NCBI RefSeq assembly: GCF_018332655.1
Contig: NZ_BOQL01000080.1
Span: 1-64,000, forward strand
Direction: 5' to 3'
From: Actinoplanes auranticolor
Lineage (GTDB): Bacteria; Actinomycetota; Actinomycetes; Mycobacteriales; Micromonosporaceae
DNA: 64,000 nt
Of this stretch, positions 55,940 to 64,000 are shown piece by piece. The notes beneath the pieces are model-generated. The model saw only the letters and a list, made by a program, of their open reading frames with translations. It was not told where the DNA came from and searched no databases. Every line of letters starts with the position of its first letter. Positions within the stretch are counted from its first letter, which is position 1. The position numbers and the translations under genes were made by a program.

Positions 55940-57781
55940 TCACGTCAGATTCTGCTTGGGTTCTCCGCCGCGGTCGGGCTCAGCGTTCAAGCGGGACTTC
56001 AAGGCATCCAGTTCGGACCAGAGCACGGCGGGGAGCTTGTCGCCGAACTTGGCGAACCACTCCTCCACCTGCGGGATCTCGGCCAGCCACTCGTCGGTGT
56101 CGACGCGCAGCACGGCCTCCAGGTCGGCCCGGCTGATGTCCAGGCCGCTGACGTCGAGGCCGTCCGGCGTCGGCACGTGCCCGATCGGGGTCTCCACCGC
56201 CTGGCCGGTGCCGTCCAGGCGCTCGACGATCCACTTGAGCACCCGGGAGTTCTCCCCGAAGCCGGGCCAGAGAAAGCCGCCGTCGGCGTCGCGGCGGAAC
56301 CAGTTGACGTAGAAGATCTTCGGCAGCTTCTCGGCATCGCCGGAGGCGGCCTTGCCCATCTCGATCCAGTGGTTGAAGTAGTCACCGGCGTGGTAGCCGA
56401 TGAACGGCAGCATCGCCATCGGGTCCCGGCGCACCACGCCGACCTGGCCGACCGCGGCCGCGGTGGTCTCCGACGACAGCGTCGCGCCGAAGTAGACGCC
56501 GTGCACCCAGTCGCGGGCCTCGGTGACCAGCGGGACCGTCGTCTTGCGCCGGCCGCCGAACAGGATCGCGTCGATCGGTACGCCGCGCGGGTCGTCGTAC
56601 TCCGGGGCGAGGATCGGGCACTGGTTGATGGGCGTGCAGAAGCGGCTGTTCGGGTGGCTGGACGGCGTGCCGGACTCCGGTGTCCAGTCGTTGCCCTTCC
56701 AGTCGATCAGGTGCGCGGGCGGCTCGCCCATGCCCTCCCACCAGATGTCGCCGTCGTCGGTACGGGCCACGTTGGTGAAGACGGAGTTGCCCCGGGCCAG
56801 GGTGCGCATCGCGTTCGGGTTGGTGTGCTCGTCGGTGCCCGGCGCGACGCCGAACAGGCCGTACTCGGGGTTCGTGGCCCAGAGCCGGCCGTCGGAACCG
56901 AAGCGCATCCACGCGATGTCGTCGCCGACGGTCTCGACCTTCCAGCCCGGCAGCGTCGGCTCGAGCATGGCCAGGTTGGTCTTGCCGCAGGCCGAGGGGA
57001 AGGCCCCGGCGATGTAGCGGACCTGCCCGGCGGGCGAGGTGAGCTTCATGATCAGCATGTGCTCGGCCAGCCAGCCCTCGTCGCGGGCCGCCACGCTGGC
57101 GATCCGCAGCGCGAAACACTTCTTGCCGAGCAGCGAGTTGCCGCCGTAGCCGGAGCCGAACGACCAGATCTCCCGGGTCTCCGGGAAGTGCGAGATGTAC
57201 TTGGTCTCGTTGCAGGGCCACGGCACGTCGGCCTCACCCTCGGCCAGCGGCTTGCCCACCGAGTGCAGCGCCGGGACGAAGTCCGCGTCGTCGCCCATGG
57301 CCTCGAGCACCGCGGCGCCCATCCGGGTCATGATCCGCATGGACGTGACCACGTACGCGCTGTCGGTGATCTCGACGCCGAACATCGGGTTGGGCGAGTC
57401 GAGCGGGCCCATGCAGAACGGGACGACGTACATCGTGCGCCCACGCATGCAGCCGCGGTACAGCTGGGTCATCGTCGCTTTCATCTCGGCGGGCGCGGTC
57501 CAGTTGTTGGTCGGACCGGCGTCGGCCGGGTCCACCGAGCAGATGAACGTGCGCTCCTCGACCCGCGCGACATCCCCGGGATCGGTACGGGCCCAGAACG
57601 AGTTCGGCCGCTTGCCGGGGTCGAGGCGGACGAGCGAGCCGGCGTCGACGAGCGCGTCGGTGAGCCGGTCCCATTCGGTGTCCGAGCCGTCGCACCAGAC
57701 GACGCGGTCCGGCGTGGTCAGGGCGGCAACCTCGTCCACCCAGGTCAGGAGCTTGGTGTGAGCAGTCGGGGGCACGGTCAT
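55940..57781 (-). CDS. pckG: Phosphoenolpyruvate carboxykinase (GTP)
   Basis: A 613-residue enzyme converting oxaloacetate and GTP to PEP for gluconeogenesis. F-P-S-A-C-G-K-T-N-L-A-M is the kinase P-loop with the reactive cysteine of the GTP-type family; G-F-G-S-G-Y-G-G-N-S-L-L-G-K-K precedes it, and D-D-I-A-W-M-R and R-R-K-T-T-V-P-L-V supply metal and guanine contacts. ATG 57781 has AAGGGA 6 bases upstream. Together with glpX it covers the two committed gluconeogenic steps in this window. Confidence 0.98.
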   Translation of the reverse strand: MTVPPTAHTKLLTWVDEVAALTTPDRVVWCDGSDTEWDRLTDALVDAGSLVRLDPGKRPNSFWARTDPGDVARVEERTFICSVDPADAGPTNNWTAPAEMKATMTQLYRGCMRGRTMYVVPFCMGPLDSPNPMFGVEITDSAYVVTSMRIMTRMGAAVLEAMGDDADFVPALHSVGKPLAEGEADVPWPCNETKYISHFPETREIWSFGSGYGGNSLLGKKCFALRIASVAARDEGWLAEHMLIMKLTSPAGQVRYIAGAFPSACGKTNLAMLEPTLPGWKVETVGDDIAWMRFGSDGRLWATNPEYGLFGVAPGTDEHTNPNAMRTLARGNSVFTNVARTDDGDIWWEGMGEPPAHLIDWKGNDWTPESGTPSSHPNSRFCTPINQCPILAPEYDDPRGVPIDAILFGGRRKTTVPLVTEARDWVHGVYFGATLSSETTAAAVGQVGVVRRDPMAMLPFIGYHAGDYFNHWIEMGKAASGDAEKLPKIFYVNWFRRDADGGFLWPGFGENSRVLKWIVERLDGTGQAVETPIGHVPTPDGLDVSGLDISRADLEAVLRVDTDEWLAEIPQVEEWFAKFGDKLPAVLWSELDALKSRLNAEPDRGGEPKQNLT

Positions 57782-58089
57782 GGTGATTCCCTTCGGTCGG
57801 CACTGACCTGTGACGAAGCAGGCCGGAGGACCGGCCGCTGTCACGGGAGTCACATCAGCCTAAGCCGAGCGAACGTTCAGTTCATCGGTGGATCCTGTGG
57901 ACAACCGCACAAACTTCGGCCACGGTGCGCGATCACGACCGATTCTTCGCCGCTTGATGCACAACCGAGCATGCCGCCGCCGGGCCGTCACTCCCCGCCC
58001 TCCCCTCACCGCTTTCACAAAACGGACGAAACGTCCTAAGCTTGCCGCAACTCGGGCTTTCCTCCCACTCCCGGCTACAGGAGGCAGGA
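57782..58089. other. Divergent control region of pckG and the ECF sigma gene
   Basis: This 308-base gap is AT-richer than its surroundings. It holds the ribosome sites of both genes, an 8-bp palindrome GAACGTTC at 57868-57875 and two spaced GTCAC blocks around 57840-57855. I looked for TGTGA-N6-TCACA, which would fit carbon control of pckG, and did not find it. No gene is visible. Confidence 0.5.
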
Positions 58090-58884
58090 ATGACGATCCC
58101 GGCCGGCGGCTGCGACGCCGACACAGACCTGCTGGCCGCCGTCCGCGCGGGCGACACCGCCGCGTACGGCGTCCTGTACCAGCGCCACCGGGCCGCGGCC
58201 CGGGCGCTGGCGTACGGCCTCGTGCACGACCCCGCCGACGCCGACGACCTGGTCGCCGAGACGTTCGCGAAGGTGTTCGCGAGCCTGCGGGCCGGACGGG
58301 GGCCGCTGGTGGCGTTCCGCGCCTACCTGCACACGACCCTGCGGCACGTCTGCTACCACCGGGCCCGGCGCGACCGGCGGCTGGAGTTCACCGACGACCT
58401 GACCCGCTACGACGAGGGCGAGCCGTTCCTGGACCCCGCCCTCGACCGGCTGGAACGCACCTATGCGGCCCGGGCCTTCGAGGCGCTGCCGGACCGCTGG
58501 CGGGACGTGCTGTGGCGTACGGAAGTCGAGGGCGCCAGCCCGGCCGAGGTGGCCCCGCAGCTCGGCCTCACCCCGAACGCCGTCGCCGTGCTCGCCCACC
58601 GGGCCCGCGAGGGCCTGCGCCGGCTCTACCTGCAGCAGCACGTGGCCGAGGCCGATCCGCCCGAGTGCCGGTGGACCGGCGACCGCCTCGGCGGGCACGT
58701 CCGCGGCCGGATCGCCCCGCGGGTCGCCGTCCGCCTGGAGGCCCACCTGGCCTATTGCGCGGGCTGCCGGGGCCGGCACGCCGAGATCACCGAGATCAAC
58801 CAGCGGGGTCACCGTCCGTACAAGCAGCGGGACCACGCTGCGGTGGAAGGGTTAAGAGTCGCTCACGAAAACGGCGGACAGTGA
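58090..58884 (+). CDS. ECF-type sigma factor with zinc-finger-like C-terminus
   Basis: A 264-residue sigma factor. Region 2 (about residues 12-75) shows Y-Q-R-H-R, D-A-D-D-L-V-A-E-T-F-A-K-V-F and region 4 (about 138-190) A-L-P-D-R-W-R-D-V-L-W-R-T-E and G-L-T-P-N-A-V-A-V-L-A-H-R-A-R-E-G. The C-terminal extension has H-L-A-Y-C-A-G-C, the H-x3-C-x2-C pattern of anti-sigma zinc domains, so it may carry its own redox-sensitive brake. No separate anti-sigma gene is adjacent. AGGAGG lies 6 bases before ATG 58090. Confidence 0.88.
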   Translation: MTIPAGGCDADTDLLAAVRAGDTAAYGVLYQRHRAAARALAYGLVHDPADADDLVAETFAKVFASLRAGRGPLVAFRAYLHTTLRHVCYHRARRDRRLEFTDDLTRYDEGEPFLDPALDRLERTYAARAFEALPDRWRDVLWRTEVEGASPAEVAPQLGLTPNAVAVLAHRAREGLRRLYLQQHVAEADPPECRWTGDRLGGHVRGRIAPRVAVRLEAHLAYCAGCRGRHAEITEINQRGHRPYKQRDHAAVEGLRVAHENGGQ

Positions 58885-58894
58885 CACGCGCCGG

Positions 58895-58900
58895 TACTCT
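58895..58900 (+). promoter_or_regulatory. -10 box TACTCT of the first GtrA gene
   Basis: TACTCT ends 7 bases before GTG 58908; the box lies just after the sigma-factor stop. Confidence 0.45.
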
Positions 58901-58907
58901 CGGGTCC

Positions 58908-59468
58908 GTGCCTGCCGCATTCCTGCCCGCACTGCGGGCACGCTTCGGGGCACTCGTGCGCGAGCTGAGCAAGTTCGGCACGGTCGGCGGCATCGCCTTC
59001 GCGATCGACTTCGCCATCTTCAACGTGCTGCTGCACCAGGGCTTCGAGTCGCTGCTGGCCAAGACCATCTCCACCGTGCTGGCCACCACCGTGGCCTTCG
59101 CCGGCAACCGGTACTGGACCTGGCGGCACCGCGAGCACACCAACATGGCCCGCCAGTACACGGTGTTCTTCCTGCTCAACGCGGTCGGCCTGGGCATCGG
59201 GCTGACCTGCCTGGCGATCAGCCACTACGGCCTGGGCGCGATCTGGCCCGAGTTCCAGACCCCGCTGGCGGACAACATCTCCGGCCAGTTCGTGGGCACC
59301 GCCATGGGCACACTGTTCCGCTTCTGGTCGTACCGCCGCTTCGTGTTCGGCGACACCGTGGTCCCGGATCCGACGCCCGCGCCGCCGGTGACGGCACCCA
59401 CCCGGGAGCCCGCCGCCACGCCGCCGTCCGCGCCGCCGCCCGCCCCGCGCGCTGTCCCGCGAATGTGA
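58908..59468 (+). CDS. GtrA-family membrane protein (first of two)
   Basis: A 186-residue protein with four helices. K-F-G-T-V-G-G-I-A-F-A-I-D-F opens the GtrA domain and N-R-Y-W-T-W-R-H is its central loop signature; F-R-F-W-S-Y-R-R-F-V-F closes it. The last 40 residues are a disordered Pro/Ala tail. GtrA proteins help move polyprenyl-linked sugars across the membrane for wall or teichoic-acid glycosylation. No glycosyltransferase is next to it here, but uppS and the prenyl reductase are nearby. Confidence 0.92.
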   Translation: MPAAFLPALRARFGALVRELSKFGTVGGIAFAIDFAIFNVLLHQGFESLLAKTISTVLATTVAFAGNRYWTWRHREHTNMARQYTVFFLLNAVGLGIGLTCLAISHYGLGAIWPEFQTPLADNISGQFVGTAMGTLFRFWSYRRFVFGDTVVPDPTPAPPVTAPTREPAATPPSAPPPAPRAVPRM

Positions 59469-59517
59469 CGTCGGAGTCACCGCTCGTCCGGCTCCGCTGT
59501 CCTCGCCCTTTCCCCCG

Positions 59518-59523
59518 TAAGGT
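59518..59523 (+). promoter_or_regulatory. -10 box TAAGGT of the second GtrA gene
   Basis: TAAGGT-TGGCCA-ATG; the second GtrA gene therefore has its own start of transcription rather than depending on the first. Confidence 0.55.
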
Positions 59524-59529
59524 TGGCCA

Positions 59530-60093
59530 ATGCCTTCAGCTCGCCCGCTGGCGGAACGCCTGCGCAATCTCGCCCCCGAGGCGCTCGCGTTCGGCGCGAT
59601 CGGTGCCGCCAACACGCTGCTCTACATGGCGATCACCTGGGCTCTGCTGCCCATCGGGGCGGTCAAGGCGAGCGTCGTCGCCACGATCGTCACCACCACC
59701 CTGGCGTACGTGGCGAACAGGTACTGGACCTACCGCAAGCACACCCGCAGCGCCCTGCGCCGGGAGTACACCCTGTTCTTCGGCTTCAACCTGGTCGGCA
59801 TGATCATCCAGTCCGGCGCGGTGACCATCGGCAAGTACGGCTTCGGCCTCACCGAGGAGCACGACGAGATCCTGTTCATGGGGGTCACCCTGCTCGGCAT
59901 CGCGGTCGCCACGGTCTTCCGCTTCTGGGCGTACCGGACCTTCGTCTTCCTCAAGCCGCCCGTCGACGGTCACGAGGCCGTGGTGACCGAGCTGGACGTG
60001 GTGGCCGGCCTCGCCGAGCTCAGCGCCGAGGCCGACGGCAGCCTCGACGAGGAGCTGGCCAAGGAGATCGACGCCCAGCGGCGAGCCGTCTGA
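59530..60093 (+). CDS. GtrA-family membrane protein (second of two)
   Basis: A 187-residue paralogue of the preceding gene: F-G-A-I-G-A-A-N-T-L-L-Y, N-R-Y-W-T-Y-R-K-H and F-R-F-W-A-Y-R-T-F-V-F match the same positions. Instead of a Pro-rich tail it ends in an acidic helical segment (E-E-L-A-K-E-I-D). Two divergent members side by side suggest a heteromeric or specialised flippase-like pair. Convergent with the PH-domain gene (3 bases apart). Confidence 0.92.
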   Translation: MPSARPLAERLRNLAPEALAFGAIGAANTLLYMAITWALLPIGAVKASVVATIVTTTLAYVANRYWTYRKHTRSALRREYTLFFGFNLVGMIIQSGAVTIGKYGFGLTEEHDEILFMGVTLLGIAVATVFRFWAYRTFVFLKPPVDGHEAVVTELDVVAGLAELSAEADGSLDEELAKEIDAQRRAV

Positions 60094-60096
60094 GGC

Positions 60097-60648
60097 TCAC
60101 CGCCGCCGGGCCCGTCCCCGCACGGGCTCCGGCTCCTCGTCGTCCTCGTCGTCGCCGCGCAGCTCCCGGTCCGTCTCGATGAGCTGGTAGAGCAGCGTCT
60201 GCACCTGCTGCACGTGCGGCACCGCGACGAGCACCGCGCTCTGGTCGCCGATCGAGTCGATCCGCAACGTCCCGCTGCCCAGCACCCGGTCCAGCAGCGA
60301 CTGGCTCATCACGTGATCGTTCACCCTGTTCAACGGGAGATCACGGCGCTCGCGGGCGATCACCCCGTCCTGCAGCAGGATCCGCTCGTCGGTGAAGACG
60401 TAGTGGGTGCCGCGCCAGACCAGCAGCGGCCACACCCCGCGGGTCAGCGCCAGGAACAGGGCCACGGCACCGACCAGGCAGACCCCGATCAGGCCACCGG
60501 TCGTCGGCGGCAACATGATCCAGACCCCGAGCACGGCGGCCAGGGCCACCAGCAGGACCAGGACCGGGCGTACGGCCGCCCGAGCGTGCGGATGCAGATG
60601 GAGGACAACCTCTTCCTCGTCGGTCAGCACCTCGTCCGGGAAAGCCAC
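60097..60648 (-). CDS. Membrane-anchored PH-domain (DUF304-type) protein
   Basis: A 183-residue protein. Two helices at about residues 28-46 and 52-73 are followed by a bacterial PH domain: Y-V-F-T-D-E-R-I-L-L-Q-D-G-V-I, R-R-D-L-P-L-N-R-V-N-D-H and S-G-T-L-R-I-D-S-I-G-D, ending in an acidic and Arg-rich tail. Likely a membrane scaffold; no catalytic motif. GTG 60648 is fixed by TACGCT 6 bases upstream, inside the end of birA. Confidence 0.85.
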   Translation of the reverse strand: MAFPDEVLTDEEEVVLHLHPHARAAVRPVLVLLVALAAVLGVWIMLPPTTGGLIGVCLVGAVALFLALTRGVWPLLVWRGTHYVFTDERILLQDGVIARERRDLPLNRVNDHVMSQSLLDRVLGSGTLRIDSIGDQSAVLVAVPHVQQVQTLLYQLIETDRELRGDDEDDEEPEPVRGRARRR

Positions 60649-60652
60649 GGGC

Positions 60653-61516
60653 TCAGCGTACGTGCAGGACGTCCCCCGCCGAGACGCGCCGCTCGCCGTC
60701 AGCCGTACGGACCACGAGCTGCCCGTCACCGTCCACCGTGGTCGCCGTACCGGTGAACTCACTTCTGTTGGGCAGCAGCACCCGCACGTCCCGCCCGATC
60801 GTCGAACAGTCCCGCTGGTACGCCGCCAGCAGCCCGCACATCTCGGCGTCGCCATCGGCTTCGCGCCAGCCGGCGTACCACCGGGCCACGCCGCGCAGCA
60901 GCGCCCGCAGCAGCGGATCGCGGTCGGTGGCCTTGGCCCCGGCGATGCGCAGCGAGGTGGCCGGCAGCCCGGTGGTCTCGGGCAGCTCGTCGGCCCGGGT
61001 GGTGACGTTGAGGCCGATGCCGACCACGACCGCGTCGCCGGACACCTCGGCCAGGATGCCGGCCGCCTTGGACTCCCCGGACCCGCCGGTGAGCAGCAGA
61101 TCGTTGGGCCACTTCAGCGCGGCGTCGACCTCGGCCAGGCGCTGCACCGTCTCCCGCAGAGCCACCCCGGCCAGCAGCGGCAGCCACCCCCAGGCCCGCT
61201 GCGGCGCCGGAGCCCAGCCCCGCTCGGCGTCGGCGATCCCCGGCCGCAGCAGAAAACTCAGCGTCAGCCCGGCCCGCGGCGGCGAAACCCACTGCCGGTC
61301 ACGCCGACCCCGCCCGGCGACCTGCCGCTCGGCCACCACGACGAGCCCCTCGGCAGCGCCGGCCTGACCGGCGGCCGCGGCATCGGCATTGGTGGACCCG
61401 GTCTCAGCCCGGATCTCCAGCCGCTGCCAGAACCCGCCGGGCACGATCAGCGCCCGCTGCAGGGCCCGCTCCCCCAGCGGCGGCCGGTCGAGATCCGTGT
61501 AGGGCGAGGAAGCCAT
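60653..61516 (-). CDS. birA: Biotin--[acetyl-CoA carboxylase] ligase
   Basis: A 287-residue biotin protein ligase. S-T-N-A-D at about residues 41-45, the biotinyl-AMP loop G-R-G-R-R (68-72) with Q-W-V-S-P-P, K-W-P-N-D-L and G-I-G-L-N-V are all intact, and a small SH3-like domain closes the protein. No DNA-binding domain, so it is the mono-functional type. It biotinylates the carrier of acyl-CoA carboxylases. ATG 61516 follows TAGGGT by 6 bases. Confidence 0.96.
   Translation of the reverse strand: MASSPYTDLDRPPLGERALQRALIVPGGFWQRLEIRAETGSTNADAAAAGQAGAAEGLVVVAERQVAGRGRRDRQWVSPPRAGLTLSFLLRPGIADAERGWAPAPQRAWGWLPLLAGVALRETVQRLAEVDAALKWPNDLLLTGGSGESKAAGILAEVSGDAVVVGIGLNVTTRADELPETTGLPATSLRIAGAKATDRDPLLRALLRGVARWYAGWREADGDAEMCGLLAAYQRDCSTIGRDVRVLLPNRSEFTGTATTVDGDGQLVVRTADGERRVSAGDVLHVR
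60655..60660 (-). promoter_or_regulatory. -10 box TACGCT of the PH-domain gene
   Basis: TACGCT-GAGCCC-GTG on the minus strand; the box lies in the last codons of birA, so the PH gene can be transcribed without birA. Confidence 0.5.
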
Positions 61517-61522
61517 CAACCC

Positions 61523-61528
61523 ACCCTA
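61523..61528 (-). promoter_or_regulatory. -10 box TAGGGT of birA
   Basis: TAGGGT-GGGTTG-ATG; it also excludes an in-frame TTG one codon upstream of the ATG as the start. Confidence 0.5.
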
Positions 61529-61540
61529 GACCCGGCCTGA

Positions 61541-64000
61541 TCAGCTCGGTTCGGCCGCGTGCCGGCTCACGTAGACGGTGCTGCGCGGCTCGGGCTGACC
61601 GTTGCCCGGGCGCGGCCGCGGCCGGGGCCGGGCCCGCGGCTGATCGGGGCGGGCGGGCTCCATCGGCGGCAGGGCCTGGGTGGCGTCGGCACCGGGCCCC
61701 GCGGCCGGAGCGGCACCGCGCCGGCGCCGCACCATGACAGCGGGGCGGCGCTGCCGGCGGGCGTCGGACGCCTCCTCGGGAGACCAGGTGAGATCCGGCA
61801 TGGCGGCCTCGGGCAGATCCGGAACGGTCCAGATCGGGCCTTCGAGGCTCTCGGCGTAGGGGCCGCTCTGGCCGGTGGCCGGGCCCCGCCGGGCCGGTAC
61901 GCGACTCGCGGCGTTCCCGCCGGCCGGCTGGGCACTGGAGTTCCGGGGTCGCTGGGGCGGATCGGTGTGGGGGGCCGGGGGTGGCCAGGCGCCCGGGGCC
62001 GGGCGGTTCGCTCGGCGGTCGCGGGCGTCGTTCAGGTGCCCGGCTTCCTGGGGACCGGTGTCTCGGCGGGTCCGGCCGGTTCGCCGGTCCGCCGGGTGGG
62101 CCGGGGGGGTCGCGGCCAGGCGGCGGGCTGCTTGAGCACCCGAGGTGTGGCCCGGTTGTGCGGTCTCGTCGTCGGCGTAGGGGTTGGGAGCGAGCGTGAG
62201 GCCGTCGTTGCCGAGGAATACGCGGTCGTCGGGGGCGGGCGTCGGTTCGTCGAAGCGCCGGCGGCCGGTGGGTACCTCTTCCGCCGGGTAGACGTCTTCC
62301 GCCGGGTAGGCCGCTCTGCTCTCGTCGGGATGTCCGGCTGCGTGGCCACCTTCGGTCGGATAGGCGGCTTCCGGCGGGTGGCCGCCTGCGGTGACATCTC
62401 CCGCCGCGGCGAGAACCCCGGCCGGATCAGCGGCAAGGCGGTCCGGCGCTGCGTCCTCGATCGGCAGGTTCGTCGCCGGCCGCAGGACCACCGGCTTGTC
62501 GCGGTCCACGGCGGTGCGGAAGGCCGGCCCGGTCTCACCGCCGCGGTGGGACCACGAGCGGGGCAGCTCGATCCGGTCGTCCGGGCGCGCCGGTGGCCAT
62601 TGCGGCACGGGCCTGGTCGGCTCCGCCTCGATCTCCGCCGGTACGTCGAACCCGGACGACGGCGGGTAGGGCGGCACCTCGGGGAGCCGTTCCACCGGGG
62701 TCGGCCAGCCGTACTCGGTCTCGTAGGAGCCCTCCGGCACGGGCGTCCAGTACTCACCGGCTACCGCTTCGGGCTCGTCCGGATACTCGGGGCGGATCCA
62801 CCCCTCCACCCGGTCGCCGTACCGCGGGTCGGCGCTTTCCGCCCAGCCGGTCCCGGCCGCCACCTCGGTGACGGGGACAAAGCCGGTCTCGTCGGCGTCG
62901 TCCAGGGACGCATCGGCGAAGAGCCCGGAGAACGTACCGGTGCCGTCGGCGCCTTCCACCGCGTCGAAGGGTCCGGAAAGGTCCCCGTCGTGGCCGGCGC
63001 TCAAGCCCAGCAGTCCTTCGTCGGGCAGGCCCAGACCCGGCAGATCCAGCGCGCGGGACTGTTCGGGCTCCTCGGCGGTGTCGGCGGCCCGGTCGAGGTC
63101 CTGGTCGATGTCCAGCTCGGGGTCACCGCCCTGGTCCGCGGGCTCGCCCGGATCGTCGGTCCCGGCGTCACTCCCGGCCCGGCCCAGGGACGCCAGCCGC
63201 ACGTCGGTGGGGACCGCGCCGCCCGGCGCCGGAGTTCCGGGTACGCCGGCCTCCTCCGCAGCCACGAGCCGGCGGAACACGGACCGGCCCCGGCGGTCCG
63301 CGCGGTCGGGAGCCGGCACCGCATCGAACCGGGACACCTGGTCACTGTCCGGCGCGAGGACGTCCTCCACCGGGTCCGGCTCCGGCGTACCCGAGGTGGG
63401 CCAGAAGCGCCGCGAACCCGGCCCCGCCTCGTCCTCCCCGAGCCTGGGCGGGCCCGAGGTGGTGTGCCCGTCACTGTTCCGCGGGCCGCGCACGAGGTTT
63501 CCGCTGCGCGCGCCCGACGCAGGTCGATCCGGGTCGGCAGGGCCCCGGGCATCGGCGACACCGGGCTCGGCGCTCACCGAACCGGCCCGGCCACGACGAC
63601 CGCGGCGAGGCGCCGGAAGCACCGGATCGGGTCCCGCCCCGGCCTCGCCGGACCGGTCCCCGCTCACGGACTGCCCGGGCACGGATCGATCCCTGCCCGC
63701 GGTCCGCCCGGAAACGGACCGGTCGGAAGGATCCACGAACTGACCAGAAATCGCTCTGCCGCGCGGGTCGACGGACCGCCCAGCTGAGGCCCGGCCGGGA
63801 TGGACTCCGGACTCCCCGGCAACGGCTGTACCGGAAGGGTCAGCGGACTGGCCGGCAACGGCCGCGCCGGAACCGTCCCCCGCCCGCCCGCCGGCAGCCT
63901 TGCGGGTCCTGGCACGCGTCGCCTTCTTGGCCGGCGCCGAGCGCGCCGCAGAGGTCTCAGCCCGCCCCCGACGCCGCTTCCGGCTCCCAGCGCCATCCTC
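61541..64000 (-). CDS. Large disordered protein, 5' part beyond the window
   Basis: The frame is open from the right edge to the TGA at 61541, at least 819 residues. The visible N-terminal part is basic (R-K-R-R-R-G-R, A-K-K-A-T-R-A-R-T-R-K) and is followed by long Asp/Glu/Pro/Gly-rich and then Arg/Pro-rich segments without any recognisable fold; W-S-P-E-E and W-T-V-P-D-L are isolated patches. A long opposite-strand frame also exists here, but this one has the more natural amino-acid mix. It could be a scaffold or secreted/cytoskeletal linker protein. Function unknown. Confidence 0.65.
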   Translation of the reverse strand, partial: EDGAGSRKRRRGRAETSAARSAPAKKATRARTRKAAGGRAGDGSGAAVAGQSADPSGTAVAGESGVHPGRASAGRSVDPRGRAISGQFVDPSDRSVSGRTAGRDRSVPGQSVSGDRSGEAGAGPDPVLPAPRRGRRGRAGSVSAEPGVADARGPADPDRPASGARSGNLVRGPRNSDGHTTSGPPRLGEDEAGPGSRRFWPTSGTPEPDPVEDVLAPDSDQVSRFDAVPAPDRADRRGRSVFRRLVAAEEAGVPGTPAPGGAVPTDVRLASLGRAGSDAGTDDPGEPADQGGDPELDIDQDLDRAADTAEEPEQSRALDLPGLGLPDEGLLGLSAGHDGDLSGPFDAVEGADGTGTFSGLFADASLDDADETGFVPVTEVAAGTGWAESADPRYGDRVEGWIRPEYPDEPEAVAGEYWTPVPEGSYETEYGWPTPVERLPEVPPYPPSSGFDVPAEIEAEPTRPVPQWPPARPDDRIELPRSWSHRGGETGPAFRTAVDRDKPVVLRPATNLPIEDAAPDRLAADPAGVLAAAGDVTAGGHPPEAAYPTEGGHAAGHPDESRAAYPAEDVYPAEEVPTGRRRFDEPTPAPDDRVFLGNDGLTLAPNPYADDETAQPGHTSGAQAARRLAATPPAHPADRRTGRTRRDTGPQEAGHLNDARDRRANRPAPGAWPPPAPHTDPPQRPRNSSAQPAGGNAASRVPARRGPATGQSGPYAESLEGPIWTVPDLPEAAMPDLTWSPEEASDARRQRRPAVMVRRRRGAAPAAGPGADATQALPPMEPARPDQPRARPRPRPRPGNGQPEPRSTVYVSRHAAEPS

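Noticed and set aside
57782..58089. CRP site upstream of pckG
   Set aside because: Only loose GTCAC and TGTGA fragments occur; no TGTGA-N6-TCACA arrangement.
61559..63787. A 742-codon open frame on the plus strand
   Set aside because: The opposite strand frame continues to the window edge with a more natural composition and Lys/Arg motifs; the plus frame is Gly/Arg/Val-rich shadow sequence.

Overview
The window is one continuous stretch of very GC-rich DNA with dense, strongly codon-biased genes, frequent 4-bp ATGA/GTGA stop-start overlaps, and many starts that directly follow a TANNNT box (leaderless transcripts). DUF397 and DUF5753 regulators, DUF4245, IspH, GlpX, PhoH2-type and short Z-prenyl synthase genes, GTP-type PEPCK, S1 and lytic transglycosylase exoenzymes and ricin-type lectin modules point to an actinomycete with a complex life style, most likely Micromonosporaceae (Actinoplanes/Micromonospora-like). 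The family assignment is inference; no rRNA or tRNA gene is present to fix it. I see no insertion sequence, prophage, CRISPR array or plasmid function.

Left part (1-26 kb, accessory). After a non-coding head with degenerate repeats comes a small regulator island: DUF397 protein, XRE-DUF5753 regulator, a DUF6232-like protein and a second DUF5753 protein that has lost its HTH. Next is a fatty-acid/aldehyde locus: a TetR regulator, aldehyde dehydrogenase and zinc alcohol dehydrogenase in one operon, divergent from an acyl-CoA dehydrogenase and acyl-CoA ligase operon. Then follow a MutT-type Nudix gene, a dehydratase-like protein without its usual catalytic motif, and a two-gene operon of large secreted sugar-processing proteins (sorbosone/glucose dehydrogenase-PKD-lectin and ThuA-DUF1080-lectin) sharing a nearly identical lectin module. 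A coupled methyltransferase/nucleotidyltransferase/S51 peptidase operon, a G5 protein, a secreted lamin-tail protein, a MarR-flavin reductase pair with a perfect palindrome, DUF402, ArsR and PAP2-like genes, an MFS exporter and a large secreted orphan complete this part.

Middle part (26-54 kb, mostly housekeeping). ychF, ispH, xseA-xseB, a DUF4245 gene, glpX, a phoH2-type gene and uppS recur in the same neighbourhood in mycobacteria (roughly Rv1086 to Rv1112 of M. tuberculosis), so this is a conserved backbone. Between these lie DNA alkylation repair (AdaA-AlkA fusion with ogt), an archaeal-type valS, rmuC, tandem membrane paralogues, a rhomboid protease, a trypsin-like protease, a lytic transglycosylase preceded by a consensus CRP-type site and a long structured leader, otsB and transporters.

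Right part (53-64 kb). A geranylgeranyl-reductase-like flavoprotein and a membrane protein flank an in-frame 42-bp tandem repeat. pckG, an ECF sigma factor with a zinc-finger-like tail, two GtrA-type membrane proteins, a PH-domain protein, birA and a large disordered protein that runs off the right edge follow. The items I would look at first are the CRP site with leader RNA, the 42-bp repeat that copies a start region, the paired palindromes of the orphan XRE gene, and the HTH-less regulator with its upstream remnant.
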